From assembly GCF_030272615.1 (NCBI RefSeq), contig NC_081409.1, positions 653,016,468-653,080,467 of the forward strand: DNA of 64,000 bases, given 5' to 3'. The position numbers and the translations under genes were made by a program. Below the pieces are notes generated by a model. It was not told the origin of the DNA, did not search any database, and worked only from the letters and a program-made list of their open reading frames with translations. Within the stretch, counting starts at the first letter, position 1. Every line of letters starts with the position of its first letter. The stretch comes from Cryptomeria japonica (lineage: Eukaryota > Streptophyta > Pinopsida > Cupressales > Cupressaceae). Of this stretch, positions 46,510 to 57,776 are shown in pieces.

Positions 46510-48300
46510 CATATGACCCCTTAGGACACTATTGGGTCCTAAGGGGTATACATTGTACACACTAGGATACATTTTAAGGAGTCATATGTGGTCCTAAGGG
46601 GTCACACATATGTTAGAACACATGCATGACCCCTTAGGACCACATATGACCTATTAGGACACTAGTGGATCCTATGTGGTCAAACTGCATCCTAAGGGGT
46701 ACATTGTACACACTAGGTTGTTATAAAGGGACATGTGTGGTCCTAAGGGGTCACACATATGTTAGAACACATGTGTGACCCCTTAGGACCACATATGACC
46801 CCTTAGGACACTATTGGATCATAAGGGGTATGTTGTACACACTAGGATGTTATAAGGGGTCATATGTGGTCCTAAGGGGTCACACATGACCCCTTAGGAC
46901 CACATATGACCCCTTAGGACACAATGCAATCCTTTATGGTCATATTGGGTCCTAAGGGGTATATTGTACACATTAGGATTTTAAAAGGGGTCATATGTGG
47001 TCCTAAGGGGTCACGCATGTGTTAGAACACATGTGTGACCCCTTAGGACCCCATATGACACCTTAGGACACTATGTGATCCTATGTGCTCAAATTGGGTC
47101 CTAAGGGGTACATTGTACATACTAGGGTGTTATAAGGGGTCATATGTGGTCCTAAGGGGTCACGCATGTGTTAGAACACATGTGTGACCCCTTAGGACCA
47201 CATATGACCCCTTAAGACACTATTGGATCCTAAGGGGTATGTTGCACACACTAGGATGTTATAAGGGGTCATATATGGTCCTAAGGGGTCACACATGTGT
47301 TAGAACACATGCATGACCCCTGAGGACCACATATGACGCCTTAGGACACAATGTGATCCTTTATGGTTATATTGGGTCCTAAGGGGTATATTGTACATAG
47401 TAGGATGTAAAAAGGGGTCATATGTGCTCCTAAGGGGTCACACATGTGTTAGAACACATGCATGACCCCTTACGACCACATATGACCCCTTAGGATGCTA
47501 TGTGATCCTATATGATCCTATTGGGCCCTAAGGGGTACATTGTACATACTAGGATGTTAGAGGGGGTCATATGGGGTCCTAAGGGGTCACACATGTGTGA
47601 CCCATTAGGACCCCATATGACCCCTTAAGACACTATGTGATCCTATGTGGTCAAATTGGGTCCTAAGGGGTACGTTGTACACACTAGGATGTTATAATGG
47701 GTCATATGGGGTCCTAAGGGGTCACACATGTGTGACACCTTTGGACCATATATGACCCCTTAGGACACTATAGATGTGGTCCTATATGGTCATATAGGGT
47801 CCTAAGAGTTCATATGGTGTCACCACGGGTCATATGGTTCGAAGGGGCCACAAATGTATTAGAACACATGGGTGGCCCCTTAGGACCCCATATGACCCCT
47901 AACGATTCCATATGACCCCTTATTCAATAGTATATGGTCCTATGGGGTCATATAGTGTTAGTAAGGGTCATTATGGGTCATAAGGTATTGTTATGGTTCA
48001 TTACAAATAGAAGAGGTCTTAAGGGGTCTTATATATTATACATGTCAGGATGCTAAAATGGGTCAAAATATGTCTTTAAATGTATTAAGGGGTTGTTCAT
48101 GGCTTAATAGTGCCTTAAGATGTCCTAGTATGACTTAAGGTATGAACCATAAGGATAACGTATGAACCATTAGGACATTGTATGGTCGCAAGGTTCATAT
48201 GGTGTCCTAAGGGGTCATATGGTGTCGTTAGGGGCATATGTGGTCTTAAGGGGTCCTAAGGGGTCATGTTGTGTACTAGGATGTGAAAAGGTGTCATAAA
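46510..48300. repeat. Tandem array of long palindromes, 149-bp full unit
   Basis: Each unit contains an inverted repeat built from TAAGGGGTCATATGTGGTCC, TAAGGGGTCAC and ACATGTGTT, meeting its reverse complement across a centre of a few bases, then a linker with GTACATTGTACACACTAGG. Palindrome centres with TGTTAGAACA lie at about 46611, 46760, 47020, 47169, 47298, 47447 and 47876. Three further units (about 46885, 47593, 47728) have lost the centre. Full units are 149 bp apart. The unit at 46853-46916 is exact: two 30-bp arms around CACA. From 47770 on the units decay. There is no ORF. Confidence 0.95.
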
Positions 48301-48720
48301 AGTTCTATTTTTTCTAATGTTTTAATTTATTATCCAAGTTTTCTAATGTTTTTCTAAGTTTTAATTTATTATTTAATTTTTCTAACGTTTTAATTTATTA
48401 TCTAAGTTTTCTAACATTTTTATAAGTTTTAATTTTGCTAATTTTTTTTCTAACGTTTTTCTAAGTTTTAATTTAGTACCTTAGTTTTCTAGGTTTTTCC
48501 TAACATTTTTTTAAATGTTAAAAAAATAATACATATACAATTATTTAATTAAAAAATCAAATTAACGTTAAATTAAAACATTAAATTAAGTTTTCTAACA
48601 TTTTTCTAAGTTTTAATTTTGCTAATGTTTTTCTAAAAAAATTCAAACGTTTTTCTAAATTTTAATTTACTATCTATGTTTTCTAAGTTTTTCCTAATGT
48701 TTTTCTAAAAAGCTGAAAAA
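48300..48720. repeat. Low-complexity array of TTTTCTAA(C/T)GTTTTTCTAAG units
   Basis: Short units of about 45-55 bp built from TTTCTAATGTTTTTCTAAG and TTTTAATTTATTATCTAAG recur in imperfect form. The array directly follows the palindrome array. Confidence 0.75.
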
Positions 48721-48904
48721 ATATCAATTATTTAGTTAAAAAAAAAGTTGTGTATTATTTTTTAAATAAATTTAATAAAAAAAATAGAATATAACATAAA
48801 AAGACATTATTAAACAAGAAAAAGGGTTATTTCGTGCACCTGGAACAATGTAGGTCGAATGATGATTACTAAGTAGCATTGGTTGTTGTTGATGAGGCAC
48901 GGTG

Positions 48905-49170
48905 ACACAATGTCCACGTAGGGTTCGCTCTAACCGCCTTAGTGGACCCAGATGCCAGTTGAAAATGATAGTTGAACTGTCATTTTCGGCTTATATTGAC
49001 AGTTAAAAAAATGGGTTTTTATTGGGTTCGCTCGAAGGGGGGGTTCAAGCGAACCCAACATAAAATTAAATTTTATTGGGTTCGAGCGAACCCAAACTCG
49101 CAATCAGGTTCGCTCGAACCTGGATCCGCTAGTGGGTTTGATCAAACCCCCAAGGGTAGTTCGATCGAAC
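48905..49170. repeat. Cluster 2 of GGTTCG-N2-CGAACC semi-palindromes
   Basis: Seven related motifs occur: GGGTTCGCTCTAACC, GGGTTCGCTCGAAGGGGG, GGGTTCAAGCGAACCC, GGGTTCGAGCGAACCC, GGTTCGCTCGAACC, GGGTTTGATCAAACCC and GTTCGATCGAACACCC. A short inverted repeat AACTGTCA..TGACAGTT precedes them near 48975-49005. Cluster 1 at 16556-16725 has the same order of first and last motif types. The 68-codon frame across it has no domain. Confidence 0.7.
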
Positions 49171-49179
49171 ACCCCTAGT

Positions 49180-52100
49180 TCATATGGACCCATGAAAAAA
49201 AAAAATCCCACCCTGCGAATTTCATTCGTGGGTAAAAGTGGGAACGATTAATGTGGAATCACCCCTAAGTCTTAGGCCCATATTAACTTTAAATTATTTT
49301 AAAAACAGTAAATCAAATAATAAAATGTGTGAATTTATTTATGAGCTAATTAAAAAAATCATTCAATACTATAATCCTTTAGTCACATTAGAAATAGCTT
49401 AGCCAATAATCTAACCTCATATAAGAATTTGATGTGTTATAATCTTGGATGATATGTGTGTATTTGGTCATCTTTTCCATTATAATGTATTTAAAAATGA
49501 GGCTCAACAAAAGCCCATAGGTAAATGATGTGTAATAATATCATGTGATAATGGATTTTTCCTACTCACCTAGTGTCATTAGATTAATCATTATTTTGTC
49601 CATTGGATCTTGTATCCAATCTTTCTCTATTTGATTCATCTTAGGAATTAGTGCATCTAGGGTAGAGGATATAATTGTGACAAGAGAAGGTTCGCAAACA
49701 CTAGCATGGATGTAGGTATGGGTCTAATTGTTATGAGGAATGAAATAAGTAATTCATTGGGAAATAAGCATGCAAAAATAAATCTAATGAAGTGTGTTAA
49801 TGAGTATTGATGGAATTTTGAAATGAGGGATACTCATAGCATATGATAGAGTGATGAAATTAGGAATTGCATGAGTGAAGGATTGGTGGATATAGTAGGT
49901 TGAGTATTGGTGGCTAAGAGATGAGTAGATGTGTAAAACATCATGTGAGATGCATGGGTATGATGGGAAGTGTATAATAAGAAACTAGATTATGCAATGG
50001 AATGAAGGTAGAGAAAAGATAAATACTATAGGAAGCTTGTGGTAGAAGCAAAAGTAACACTATGGGGTGATATATAGTGGTAGGAGTAACACTATGAGAT
50101 AAAGAATGGTAAGAGTAAGTATAAGAAAATAAGGGGTAGAAGTAGATGCACTAAGTAAAGAGGTAGACAAAGCTTGTTGATACATGTGATGAATCATGCC
50201 CACTAGATGTGTATGATTCTCATTACTAGACAAAATAGTAAATTCATTTGTAAAACCTCATTTCTTCTTGTGGACATCATGATCATAATAATCCAAGTTA
50301 TTCTCAACATGAGCATTTGAAAAAAAAATGGTATCATTAGACTAGGCAACCATTACATAATGTTTAGACAAGCATTTCTTCTTAAATGATGCTTAGGATC
50401 CCAAGTGACTCATAGCATAAATAATGAAATATTGATTATTAAAGAGAGAAAAATAAGGAACTATAAACACTTACATTTAATAAATTAAAAATTCAATAAG
50501 ATATCAAATTTGAAAATGCAACCCTAGTTAGATATCCATTGGTGGCTAGGTTAAGCAAAAGAGGCATCGCACGACAAAACTCAAACCCCATAAAAAATTT
50601 AATAATAAAATAGCAATGATTATGAATACAACCCATACTAAGATCTAAAACATCATCATCAATGAGAAAATATAGATCTAAATCACGAAAAGCAATAAAG
50701 ATGTAACCCTAAAGTAAAAACATAGTAGTTTTGAGAGTAGAGAAGTTCACCAAAAATGTAGAGGAAAAATAACTTTTCAACTGATAATTCAACCTAGAAA
50801 TGAATAATTGAAATCAAATGAACTAGAAATGAATAATTGAAACAAATAAATATTAAAAAATTAAATGACAAGGACTACTCACTTAGTTATTGTAATTAAA
50901 CGAATGATAAGTCTAATACTTGAGATATAACTTGGTCATTCAATTATTGCATGGTTGTCCTTGTTATGCTCATTCTTTAGAAATTATAATACACATGTAA
51001 CTCTATGCAAGTTACACCTATGTTGTGGTATCATACCCACACTCCATGGAATGTTTTTAGGTACAAATTTATTTCAAAACCTATAGGATTGAACTTGAAA
51101 TTTGTCTACTTTTATGACCTAATTCACCATATATCTACTATTTGTTGAAGTATAAAGATTGCTTGCAACAAAAAATACCTCATATGAGATATTAAATTGC
51201 AAGGTTTCATGTTATCCTCAATAGTTCCCCTTATTTATTGATTTTAAGGCATTTGACAAGTGAACAAAGACAACAAACTCAAGAATGCAATGTTCTAGAT
51301 GATTTAAATTTAAATTTTGGTTTCTTTTAGAGCCTCAAATCAAAATAGTCTTATAAATGATTTTTTTGAAGTGTAAATGTTTTAGGATTATTCGATGATT
51401 CTTGTATGTGTTTAAATTCTTAAAGGAATGACTTCAAATAACAATAGAATGAATTGTCACACAAATATGTTTCAAATCAACTCTTAATAGCTACTAATAA
51501 AGGGGGAATAAACATATTAGAGTTCAAATTTTAGATTGAGACTCAATCCATGCCATGTGGGAGAAAACCCAAACATTGTGGGATTGATCCAAGACAAGGA
51601 ATTTGGACTCTTAAGGCAAGGATCATGTGCATCTATCAATAAGGCAAATATGTAGGAAAATGTACAAAATGATTTAAAATAAGATTGAATTTATTTAAAT
51701 GTGTCAATGCGAACATAAAAGAATTGAATAAAGATTATTAAAAAAAAAGGAAAACAAACTTAAAATAATAAAAATTTGAAACATATCATTGTTAAGATAT
51801 TATATTGAAACACACCTAAAATTTTATATATATATTATTTTCATATAAATGTTAAAATTTTAAATTATCTTTTATAAGCATTGTCTAACTTGTAGCCCAA
51901 ATATCATATTCCGTTAATTGGATAATATTTAACAATAATCAAGATAGTTGCTTCTTCTAGAAGAATCCTAACTAAGATCAGAAGAGTATGGTTTGCAAAA
52001 GAGTGATTCCTTTTTAAAACAATGTTCAAGGGCTAAGGTTTACACATCATAGATTTACACTATTAGTCAAGCATGTCTTCTTAGGAATAGAACAAATTTA

Positions 52101-52506
52101 AAAACTTACTGGTAAAAACAATTCATAAGGACTGTATAATTTCAAAGAATTTTTTACAGCTTTAGATTTTAGGACAATCAATTCTATGAAACATGATCGT
52201 TTCCCACTACAATCCAAACTGAAAACAACTCTTAAAATTCCAGGCACTAAAATAGCTCGAGAACATGGTAGAGTTAAACAGAGACTTCATTTCAGTAGGG
52301 TTAAAATCTCTGTATTTACATAAGTCCCATGAAAAAGTTGATGCAACACGTGTGAAAACATAACGTGTTAGACAGTTTGTGCATGGGCTCTGTTGAAATT
52401 GAGTCATACAAGAGTTTTGTATAGTACAGACAGGGAAATTGGTAAGCAGCACCAGCATGAATGACAATTTGTTACAAATATGGAAACTTAATAAGAACAG
52501 AGCATC
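49180..52506. other. AT-rich stretch without recognisable feature
   Basis: No ORF of note, no LTR, no transposon motif and no clear tandem repeat. I searched here for the 3' LTR of G2 (TGTAGACAC) and did not find it. Confidence 0.5.
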
Positions 52507-53018
52507 TCACTTACGTTGGGCATAAATTATGCGTCTGAGCTCGGTTGCGTGCTCCTCATGGGTAATATGTAACACTTCTCTAAGATCTCTCAGAAGAACT
52601 TCAATTTCCCAAGTAAGTTGTCCCTTAAGATAAAATGCCTTTAGAATTGAATGATAAGCATGGAGCTCAATTCGTTTCAAATTTGCATTTGCACTTATTT
52701 TACAAGTATTAACAGGATAACCAGAAGTTTTCTCTATATCTTCAGAAAGTGTAACTTCGGTGTCTATCAAAAATTCTGTAGGTGACTCACAAAATCAACA
52801 ATTTGTTTCTTAGATGGAGAGAAAGTCTCTCCACTTTCTGCATCCTTTCTTGCTACACCCATTTTCTTTCTTTTAGGGGAAGCATCATGCAACTGAGACT
52901 TACCACCCAGCTTTCTCTTTCCTGATTTCTCATTCATCCTAGTTCCTACACTTTGCAAATATCCACATGGTGCATCTGCCTTATCTTTTGGTGGAATTTC
53001 ATTACCGTAGGTTTTACT

Positions 53019-53351
53019 TTTGCATTTGTTCAACCTAGGAGATCCTCTTTCTGGCCTTGGAGAAATATGTTCAATGCTCTCCTAACAATTTGGATAGGCT
53101 ACAAGATGATGTTGTATTGTTACCTCACCCTAATGCAGGAAACAACAAACGCATTGACACAATTTTAAAATAGTTAAAAATTTTTATTTTTGCATTTGTT
53201 CAACCTAGGAGATCCTCTTTCTGAGCTTGGAGAAATATGTTCAATGCTCTCCTAACAATTTGGATAGGCTACAAGATGATGTTGTATTGTTACCTCACCC
53301 TAATGCAGGAAAAAAACAAACGCATTGACACAATTTTAAAATAGTTAAAAA
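53019..53351. repeat. 170-bp tandem duplication over the exon 2 edge of the pseudogene
   Basis: The sequence from TGCATTTGTTCAACCTAGGA at 53021 recurs at 53191, 170 bp on, through to TTTTAAAATAGTTAAAAAT. Few differences are visible. The duplication doubles the acceptor and first codons of exon 2 of the pseudogene. Confidence 0.9.
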
Positions 53352-53700
53352 TAGGGCCAAAAAAAACTAATGGCAAGGGTAAATTGAACAGTCAAATACG
53401 GCCATCCTTCATGATGTAACAGAACCTAGAAATAACAGCAGTACATGTAAATGAAAATATAGTACTTTTAAAAAATTATTAAAACTAGTCCTCACGCTTC
53501 TTTAAGCCTGCATATCTATTCATGGTAAGGTCTAACTATATGTGAGATCAAAGAAACAAACGTTAATACAAATTATGAAGCATAAAAAGCTTGTACTTAT
53601 CATAATTTTCTAATTATTTCAACATAAAATGACCAAGTCTATATGTAAGGATTTTTATAAATTATATTTCATAATAATATGCAAATGATTATTTGCTGTG

Positions 53701-53835
53701 TTAGATGATGAGTAATATTTGAACCAAAGCTGGACTGGTTATCAAGAGGGTCCATTGTTCAGTAGTAGAGCACACCAACAGGGATAAGTCTTAAGTTTGA
53801 CTTCTAAATAGTCTATGAAAAGTTAACATGTTATT
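53701..53835 (+). mobile_element. SINE-like head, family B, truncated copy
   Basis: TTGTTCAGTAGTAGAGCAC and GTCTTAAGTTTGACTTC resemble the A and B boxes of a tRNA. It aligns with the first 130 bases of 53892-54205 and stops there. It lies in the intron of the pseudogene on the opposite strand. Confidence 0.5.
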
Positions 53836-53891
53836 GAGCAAAACTTAAGACTTATCCCTAAGCACCTACAGGGTTGCTTAAGAGAGTCAGA

Positions 53892-54205
53892 GTTGGGAGA
53901 TGAGTCACATTTGAACCAAAGATAAACCACTTTCCAAGAGAGATGATAGCTCAGTAGTAGAACATCCCAATAGCTATAAGAAGTCTTAGATTTAACCCTT
54001 AACTAATTTAAAAAAAATTAACAATCTATATGATAAAAATGATTGTATAACAACTTTATGTTTAAATTAGATTACTGATACAAAGACTACCACTAAAACA
54101 TTCTTTTAAATTACAAGAAACTGTTTAGATGATGTCAAATTTTTTTCACTCACTCAAACTTGTGACAAACCCCTGAACAACAGCTATCAAGCACTGAGTT
54201 CATTA
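53892..54205 (+). mobile_element. SINE-like element, family B, copy 2
   Basis: The head has ATAGCTCAGTAGTAGAACAT (A-box-like) and GTCTTAGATTTAACCC (B-box-like). The body matches 13385-13545 in the same orientation. A poly-A tail and target duplication are not clear. Confidence 0.55.
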
Positions 54206-54739
54206 TTAAAATACATTAAAAAAATCAGAAAAGAAACTTGAAAACTGATACTAAATGTATCCATATGATTTGGATTATATGTTTATATAATAAGCAGAGA
54301 AAAGAAGAATATTTTAAAGAAAAACCTAAGCACTGCAACTCCATACTTTTAAGGCTAGATACATTGAACATGGGTTGTGGCCTTTGTCAGAACAAAATCA
54401 TAAAGATGTAATATAAACTCGGTGGCTCTTTAGTTCGTCGAAAATAACAGACCTACCTACAAACATCCAAAATGATATTCTCTTTTTAAAAGAATTCTAA
54501 ACCAATCGGAAGAAAACCAATGCACAATACAGAAATGACTGATAAGTTATAATCAACGCACTAGCCATTACTTGGAAACCCGAGCTCCCATGGACAGTCC
54601 CATACAGGCTTCTGAACATGACAATCAGAAATCCTAATAAACGCCCAAAAGAGGGACCGCAAAGTTCTACGAGCTCCAATCAAAATATTACTCGAACAAA
54701 TTCTTAAAGACGTATCTGAACAAATCCAGAACCCACTTT

Positions 54740-55235
54740 ATGCTTGAGAAAAATTCAAAACCCAATTTATTGCTTTATAAAAACCCAAAACTGTATTATA
54801 TTGCTTGAAAAAATCTAAATCAATAGGCAAAACATCACAGCAAACAATGCACCTAATGTTACTTTTAGAAAATCCAAAACCCCACTTTATTGCTTTATAA
54901 AAATCTAAAACTTTATTAGGCCTATATTGCTTGAAAAATGGAAAAAACATCACAGCAGAAAAATATAATTAATAGCCAAAACATCATAGCAAACAATATA
55001 ACCAATAGGCAAAACATCACAGCAAACAATATTATGAAAAGTTCAAAGATAAATACATTTTTTTTCTGCAGCATGTCTTTCAACACATATCTGAAGGAAT
55101 CCAAAAACCCACTTTATTCTTGAAAACAAATCCAAAACCACACTTTATTGCTTTATAAAAATCTAAAATTCTATTATATCGCTTGAAAAGCTCCAAACCA
55201 ATAGGCAAAACATCACAGCAAACAATATACCCAGT
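54740..55235. repeat. Degenerate intronic repeats of the pseudogene
   Basis: The word TTTATTGCTTTATAAAAA occurs three times (about 54765, 54889, 55144). AATAGGCAAAACATCACAGC or a close form occurs four times (about 54821, 54963, 55001, 55199). Units are rearranged rather than neatly tandem. Confidence 0.75.
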
Positions 55236-55916
55236 GCATGAAAGCTAGAGATTAGATGAGAACAGAAATAAACATTAAAACAACCTCCATTATAAACATG
55301 AAATTTAAAATAGGTAGCGCAATTTTAATTTAATACAATACCTGTGAAGGCTGAAGCCATTTGCCATCTATCCAGTCCAGATGAAGACGGAGTTGAGATA
55401 ATTAGTATTCACCTTTCACACCAAAGTGGCTAAAGAAAACAACATAGTTATTATCATCTAGAATATTGTCTATAACTCCTTCCCACCAACTATCTTGATC
55501 ATATGCATCAACTTTTTCATCAATCATAAAATGCTGCCTGTTCATATGACGAGGTTGAGGCCTTATCTCATCAACCCTAGTTTTTTCTCTCAGCTTCGAT
55601 TTCCAGTCATCAGTCATTAAATCTCTAATCTCAACAAGGAATCCTAGACCAGCCTTCCTAACTATGGTTGCAGAAAACCAGGCTCCCTTAAAACCTTCTT
55701 CATCACTGCAAACTTCAACTCAATCACCTTTTCTAAGCCTCATTGTGGCACCTCAGGTCACAAAGCAATCAGGCAACCATGTAAAATCTTTCAAATGCAC
55801 CATGGAATGATGGCTGCTATAATGCCGGAGGAAAACAAATGCAGGGGAAGTTCATGTTATCATGGTATGCAGATTTTCTCAACCCTAATTTTCAGGGCGA
55901 GAAACATTGTTTGTCA

Positions 55917-56125
55917 ATTCCCATTTCCTGCACTACAAATCCCTTTCAAATTCTAGAAACTTCTTGGGAAGAATCTTTCCCTGCACATGCAAACCCACCT
56001 TAATCGCTCCAACTTTGTCGATTCCCATTTCCTGCACTGCAAACCCCTTTCAAATTGTAGAAATTTCTTGATAACAATCTTCCCCTGCACATACAAACCC
56101 TCTTTAAACGCTCCAACTTCTTCTA
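55917..56125. repeat. 104-bp tandem duplication upstream of the pseudogene
   Basis: ATTCCCATTTCCTGCACT occurs at 55917 and 56021, followed in each unit by CCTTTCAAATT(C/G)TAGAAA, CCCTGCACAT and CGCTCCAACTT. It lies in what would be the promoter or 5' UTR of the minus-strand copy. Confidence 0.85.
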
Positions 56126-57070
56126 TTCCTGCACTCTTTGCCCCGCTTCGATAATTAAATACACTGACGAAATTCCCTAATTTCTTTCTTACAGTTTTCC
56201 TGCAACCTGCCTGTGCTACAGATTCTATCTCTGCTGCACTTTTGTGTCTTGCTCTGTACATCGCCAGAGTCCGTAATTTCAGTTTTTTTTTTAAATAAAA
56301 TAAGATTAAACGGTCACAATGTTCCGGTGGTAAACATGATTTCTGGTCGAGGGGATGTTTCTACATCCACAGATTTATTACATTCATATACACCCATATG
56401 TAGCATGAAAGAATTAGCTGGTTGTGATGATGGATAATGTAGTCATATCTCACAATGTGATGGACCATGGAAATTACATGATTCTGATCTGTCACGATAA
56501 TTATTCATATTAATAACATCTATATTTAATAGTATATAAGAGTTACAATGTTAAATATTGAAAATCTCGTAAAGTTCTCTTTTGATTATTATTTCGTGTT
56601 TGATATTTGTTTGCTCCAATTATTATTATAATCATTCCATTTTTTCACTATCATCTTTCCTATTTTTCCAAGCTAACTTTGCTATCACTTCTATACATTA
56701 AAAATTCTACCAACTAGAGATACCGTAATCCTAGTTAAACATCCTAAAACAAAACCATTCAATTTTATTTTTTTAAAAGTCTTTCTACCATTTTTCTTTA
56801 GTATCCCATTAAATCTTTGACCAAATTATCTCGAGTATTCCATTAAATTGGAGTTTGGAAGTTTTCTAATAATTCCTCTTTCAATTATACAAATTATTTG
56901 TTATGTAGGGTACACCCTTTCATGTGTCATTTGATTGCTTCATCCTTGAGCATCTTCATAAATTCATAGAGTTTTTATATTCTTTTTATAAGTTCATCCT
57001 TTCTCCAAATACATTCTAGAATACATATATGTTTTATTGCTTATTTGGTAGTTTGGTCTTTTTCTTTTTT
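56126..57070. other. AT-rich stretch with one dispersed repeat
   Basis: Contains the partner (56848-56985) of the repeat at 13560-13745. I see no gene; short frames at 56213-56437 lack a domain. Confidence 0.45.
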
Positions 57071-57074
57071 TTTC

Positions 57075-57660
57075 GGATGAGCTTTGGATAGGAGGTACTT
57101 AAGTGGGTCAACTTTTGGGATGAGCTTGGTTTTGGGATTTAGCATGTAGCATCTAAGTTTCTCAAATAAAAGGACAACTTTGATGTATTCTCATTGTATT
57201 GGAGTATAGTTTAGCTCGTATCCCACTAAAGTATGACTGATGTAATAAATAGCTCTTTTTTCTAGTGTCGTTGTGTTGTGCTAGTAATGCCCTCAATTCG
57301 ACTAATGTATTTGAAATATATAGTAGAATGAATTTTCTTTGAATTGGTGGTATAAGAATGGGAAACGATGCAAGATAGTCCTTGAGTTGTTGAAAGGGTT
57401 ATTGATAGTATCATCCCATTTAAATGCCACATTCTAGTAGAGAAGGTGGGAGAATAGCTAACATGTATCTCCAAGTTGTACTATAAACAATTTGAATGCT
57501 TGCGATTTTTCTTGGAGACCACATAGTTTTTTAATATTCTTGGGTGGAGGCATTTTCATAAAAGCTTTGACTTTGGCTAGATCAATTTTAATGCCTTGGT
57601 GTGATATAATGAATCACAAGATCATTTTAGAGGTAATGCCAAACACACTTTTTTTGATTC
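57075..57660 (-). pseudogene. Fragment of a third Tat-like gypsy RT and RNase H
   Basis: On the minus strand the DNA reads from VFGITSKMILGFIISHQGIK and PPPKNIKKLCGLQ through the RNase H start (LLYISNTLVELRALLAQHN) to KVDPLKYLLS near 57090. This matches the thumb and RNase H of G1 and G2 with several stops. Only about 580 bp survive. It ends at 57660 where LINE-derived DNA begins shortly after. Confidence 0.8.
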
Positions 57661-57776
57661 AAACAATACCCATTTTTCACAAAAGGGGGAAAAAATTAAT
57701 AATTACAAAGCAAGAAGAGCAAACAACCCAATAAAGAACAAAAAAATACACATTTCTATCCTCCACAACTAAAGTT

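Larger units (their letters stand above)
52507..55743 (-). pseudogene. Inverted, broken copy of the Agenet-ENT gene
   Basis: Exon 1 is 55743-55342, exactly 402 bp as in the intact gene, with donor CACAG|GTATT. Exon 2 starts near 53081 after an AG and ends at the stop at 52507. Both Agenet domains (VEVCSDEEGFKGAW, VDAYDQDSWWEGVIDNIL) and the ENT domain (ELHAYHSILKAFYLKG, IEVLLRDLREVL) are recognisable. Lesions are a TGA at codon 8 (55722-55720), a TAA at codon 114 (55404-55402), and a one-base frame change at about 52767-52770 between the basic linker and ENT. The 2.3-kb intron differs from that of the intact gene and holds repeats and SINE-like DNA. The retained splice sites show it arose by DNA duplication, not by retroposition. 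Confidence 0.88.

Noticed and set aside
46510-48300. Reading the palindrome array as a CRISPR array
   Set aside because: The repeats are eukaryotic satellite-like palindromes with constant linkers, not short repeats with unique spacers, and the window is plant nuclear DNA.
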